Origin: Rhopalosiphum padi
Taxonomy: Eukaryota; Arthropoda; Insecta; Hemiptera; Aphididae
Assembly: GCF_020882245.1 (NCBI RefSeq)
Contig: NC_083598.1
Coordinates: 43,189,858-43,253,857, forward strand
Reading direction: 5' to 3'
DNA length: 64,000 bases
The position numbers and the translations under genes are program-made. The first letter of the stretch is position 1. The number at the start of each line of letters is the position of its first letter. Shown piece after piece: positions 60,426-64,000 of the stretch. The notes below the pieces were generated by a model. That model worked only from the letters and a program-made list of their open reading frames with translations, was not told the origin of the DNA and did not search any database.

Positions 60426-63400
60426 GTTATTACACCTCTTTAATAAAGTATCAACTTAATGCAATTTCTAACTAATTAATAATATATTGCTACATACAAA
60501 TCTTCAATTTTTAATCGAACATTTTTAGAGGAAATAACATTGTTTAGAAGCAATAGATTACATGCTTCTATATTCTAAATCTAATTTTGTCTCTAAATAC
60601 CCATTTTCCTGTATATTTATTAATGAACTCTTGTTATTTATTCAACATTAAAAATAAAATTTATTTGCAAGCAATTTATTAATATTTTTAGTACTTATCT
60701 ATAGTTTCTGTATTTATAAAAATTACTTTACTAATTTCATGTAAACATATACATAATAGAAAATACATTAGTTTTTAAAATTTTAAATGTATATTTAAGT
60801 ATTAACTATAAAAAAAATAATTAAATTAAATGTATGTTATACAGGGTGATTCTTTTATCATTGTACACTCAATATTTCAAAAAGTATAAACATTTTTTTA
60901 CATAGTTTCAAGTTGTTAAAAAATTATATTTTTAATACTGACACGACTTTCGAGGTTAAATTATTATATATATCAGTTAAATATCACATACTTAATAATT
61001 TCTATAGTATAGGTTGAAAATTATCGAGCGAACAAAAAATATATTTATTTATGAGTTTATATTTTTAAAAATAACCATATTATTCTTTTTTTAAATAGAT
61101 TAATGAGTTTAATTCTGTTTTGATTATATAATTTTATATCCCTTAATTGAAACGTAATATAACTTATTTTAGATACATCAAAAGCATATTGTAGACAATA
61201 TTCTTATACTAAAATTTAGTAACTAAATTTCATTTTTATGTAACATATAAAAATGAGTACTTTTATATCTTTTATGTATATCTTATCTATATTCAACTAA
61301 TTTAAAAACATAGTGCATTCATATATATATTATTCTCTAAGAGAAATATATAAAATGTAAATAATAATCTATCAAATATGATTTACTTAATATTATCACT
61401 GTTTATCGTATTTAATACGGCTAAAAAAAAATGAAAAAGAAAAAAAGAATGTATAATTTTATTTACTATGAGGCTATAGCATGTGAGTGATTACGAAAAC
61501 TTGATTTTAGAAGAAATTGGTTCTGTCCGTTATCAAATAAATGTATTTCGGTCTTTTATAATTACAGATCACTCTATTCTGACAAGTTTTATATTTGATA
61601 AAACGCTTCAAATATTTTTGTAGGTAGGTATATTTAAAATACCAGCAATTATATTTTACAGTCCATTATTACAACTCATCATGTAGGCTTTTATGGACAA
61701 TAATAATAATACAGAAAAATATTCCGTATTATTATTATGATTGATGGCAATTTAGAAATACATATTTTTGGTCCGTGCCTGTAAAACTGGATTTATGAGC
61801 AAGCACTTGTGCATATATTATGTTGATTAAAGGGCAAGTTGTTTTCGATTATTATGATTTAGTAAATACTATGTTTTTTTGTAGTTAAAAATAATCGTCT
61901 AAAATAATATTTAATCAACATACTATTTCTCAATAAAATAAAGATTATTTTTATTATTCATATATATTGTAAGTTAGTAATTATAATGTATTAAATTAAG
62001 TTTTTAAGTTTGTTCAGTGTAATTTGCTATGCAGATGAATGTAAATTGTAAATTCCTATACATGAGATATAAGTATAACTACTTAAAATTACTCATGGAT
62101 ACGCAATAAATACTACAAAAAACAAATTGTAACTAATACAAATTTCCTTTTCAGTTTATTCAGAATTATGACTGACAACTTAAATGTATAGTTGGCGGGG
62201 TTAAATTTTATTTGTATCAGTGATGCATAAAAACAAATCTAATCCAATTCTTAATTAAATCCAGTTCGTACATAATAATATGTAGGTATAATCCTCATTT
62301 AATACGTAGTATAAACTTTATATACTATAAATAATAATAATAATAATCACAGTAAAAATTAAATTATCAACCAGTATTTAATTTAAGAAAATGGATTGTT
62401 CATATCTATATCGTATCATAGGTAATAACTAATAAAGATAAGTCTAGATAATATGTGGTGGCTGGATAGTAGATATGACACTTGATAGTAATACTAACTC
62501 AGTACTAAAAGCAATGCATTTAATTTTATCGTCGTACAGGAAAATACATTTTGGTGTATTTTTGTTCATGTAGAAATTCACATATGTAACCGTCACCTTT
62601 CTGCTTCGTGTGGGAGTTTACTAAACCCCCGCCATGCATGCTCACTATGTATTTACAGTGTACTTACTCGTAATTTGAAAATAAAAAATATTGAATTTTG
62701 TATATTATAAGATTAATTATTAATTTACTGTAAAAACGTTGGTTCTTTTATTTTGAAAAGAAGTTTTTATTGTCATAAAACATTTATTAAATAGCGCAAG
62801 TATCAAATAAAATTTTAAGTAATTGAAAATAATATGGCTTTATAATTTTTAAAATATTTAAAAATTCCAAGATCAGGATTTAAAATTTAAATAAATTCAT
62901 TTAAATATCGTAAAAAACAGACGATGAATATAATATTATAACAGGGTTGTTCTAACCTTTAAATTTTATCATAAATCAATTTACTTTTAATATATCAAAG
63001 CTAACAACACCAAATTCGTTCTGTTAAACACAAATTTGCGTTGTTTAATATTTGTAAGACGGAGTCAACAGGCGGGTGTAGAATTCTCTTAAAACTACAT
63101 CTGTTTTAGCACATATTACTAATGCCACTATTTATTTGATTCATAGGAGCCCTAATACACCCTAATTCTTGGAATTATGGAACACGTATAAGTTAGTTTT
63201 CACGAAATATGATCAGGAAACATGTTTAAGGGTAAAAACTACCAATAGTTATATTGATTACATCGCTATTGATTAATACTTTATGATATAAGTTAACGTC
63301 ATAATGTTCGTTTGGCAGAACAAAATATATATTCTTGAATAAAATGGTTAATCTTTGCATTTTGAAAATATGATGAAATATATATATTTTTTATTTTTTA

Positions 63401-64000
63401 TTATTATGGATTAAACGATCAAAATTTTAAAATATGTATTATATACTTATAAATCCATTTTATTTCAAAGAACAATTGATTGATTTCGTATAAATATTTA
63501 AAAATTTAATATTCTACATAAAATATAGTTTATACAATATATTTTAACTACTTCATATTGTAAATGAATTATTATTTTACTTGTGTATATAATATATATT
63601 ATACATAAATTAATGATAGAACTTTCTTTATTACGATTTGACTGGTGCATATACGTATATTATTCATTGATTATATTATTGATTACTGATTAGGTATATT
63701 GATTTTATAAGTATTTGGGAAGAAGAACATTTTTACATATATAATGAATGAATTTACATGAAATATGTATGTTTGGTATTACACAACGATTTTTATGTAA
63801 GTTATTTAAATTATTTAAATTTATTTTATGATAATTTATTCTAGTTAAGGAAGTTAACTATTTATTCGTATATAAACATTAGGTCTAGATTATTTTATCA
63901 AATATAATAAAATATATATATTATTATGTAATGGTATTAATTTATTGCATATCAGGCATAAGCAACATTTAGTTTGTAGTAATTTAATTATAAAACGATT

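Larger units (their letters stand above)
50881..64000 (+). other. Probable long first intron or intergenic DNA
   Basis: Thirteen kilobases of AT-rich DNA with no exon that keeps the phase-0 frame left at 50880. It holds a 61-bp MITE (51307-51367), (AT)n tracts (55725-55756, 57519-57546), a hairpin repeat near 60.3 kb, and a GC-richer patch at 54290-54470. Short open frames (54603-54848, 57631-57828, 60093-60296) show no coding signs. Confidence 0.45.

Noticed and set aside
62154..62184. Exon-like segment after ttttcag (TTTATTCAGAATTATGAC...)
   Set aside because: In the phase left by the exon at 50880 it meets a TGA, and its length would not restore frame.

Overview
The window is AT-rich eukaryotic DNA with introns, many transposon remnants and two recognisable insect genes. 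The gene content, the short inverted-repeat transposons and a secreted gene built from micro-exons all suggest an aphid or close hemipteran relative. This is inference; no species is named in the sequence.

Layout. 1-0.8 kb: AT-rich, with a doubtful pair of exons. 0.8-5.0 kb: a 4.2-kb element with ~0.85-kb inverted arms, carrying two nested insertions (a MULE with a perfect 9-bp target duplication, and a hAT). 6.1-26.9 kb (+): a putative secreted-protein gene. It has a signal-peptide exon followed by about 24 internal micro-exons of 9-39 nt. Every one has a length divisible by three and is bounded by phase-1 introns. Parts of the gene grew by segmental duplication of exon and intron blocks. 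Its introns hold LINE, hAT-like and palindromic insertions. 27.2-28.0 kb (-): a decayed Ty3/gypsy integrase end. 28-32 kb: repeats, including an 88-bp-arm inverted repeat. 32-39 kb: a GC- and CpG-richer island with two tandem duplications, one containing a duplicated signal-peptide-like reading frame, and a hAT MITE. 39.1-39.9 kb: a hAT-type element with a perfect 8-bp target duplication and a LINE tail inside. 41.6 kb: another hAT MITE.

42.4-46.3 kb (-): a complete six-exon SWEET sugar transporter (211 aa), with a hAT MITE in intron 4. 48.0-49.9 kb (-): a complete six-exon coilin-like gene (384 aa), with one GC-AG intron supported by the reading frame. 50.7 kb (+): the first coding exon of an unrecognised gene, head-to-head with coilin. 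The remaining 13 kb looks like its first intron, or intergenic DNA, with a 61-bp hAT MITE, (AT)n tracts and a hairpin repeat.

The SWEET and coilin genes are ordinary housekeeping or nutrient genes and share no obvious pathway. The micro-exon gene is the notable locus. Its architecture (signal peptide plus many symmetrical phase-1 micro-exons) is that of aphid effector-type genes such as the bicycle family. Its predicted product lacks the paired CYC motifs of bicycle proteins and has only one cysteine, so it may represent a different micro-exon family. No tRNA, rRNA or CRISPR array was found.
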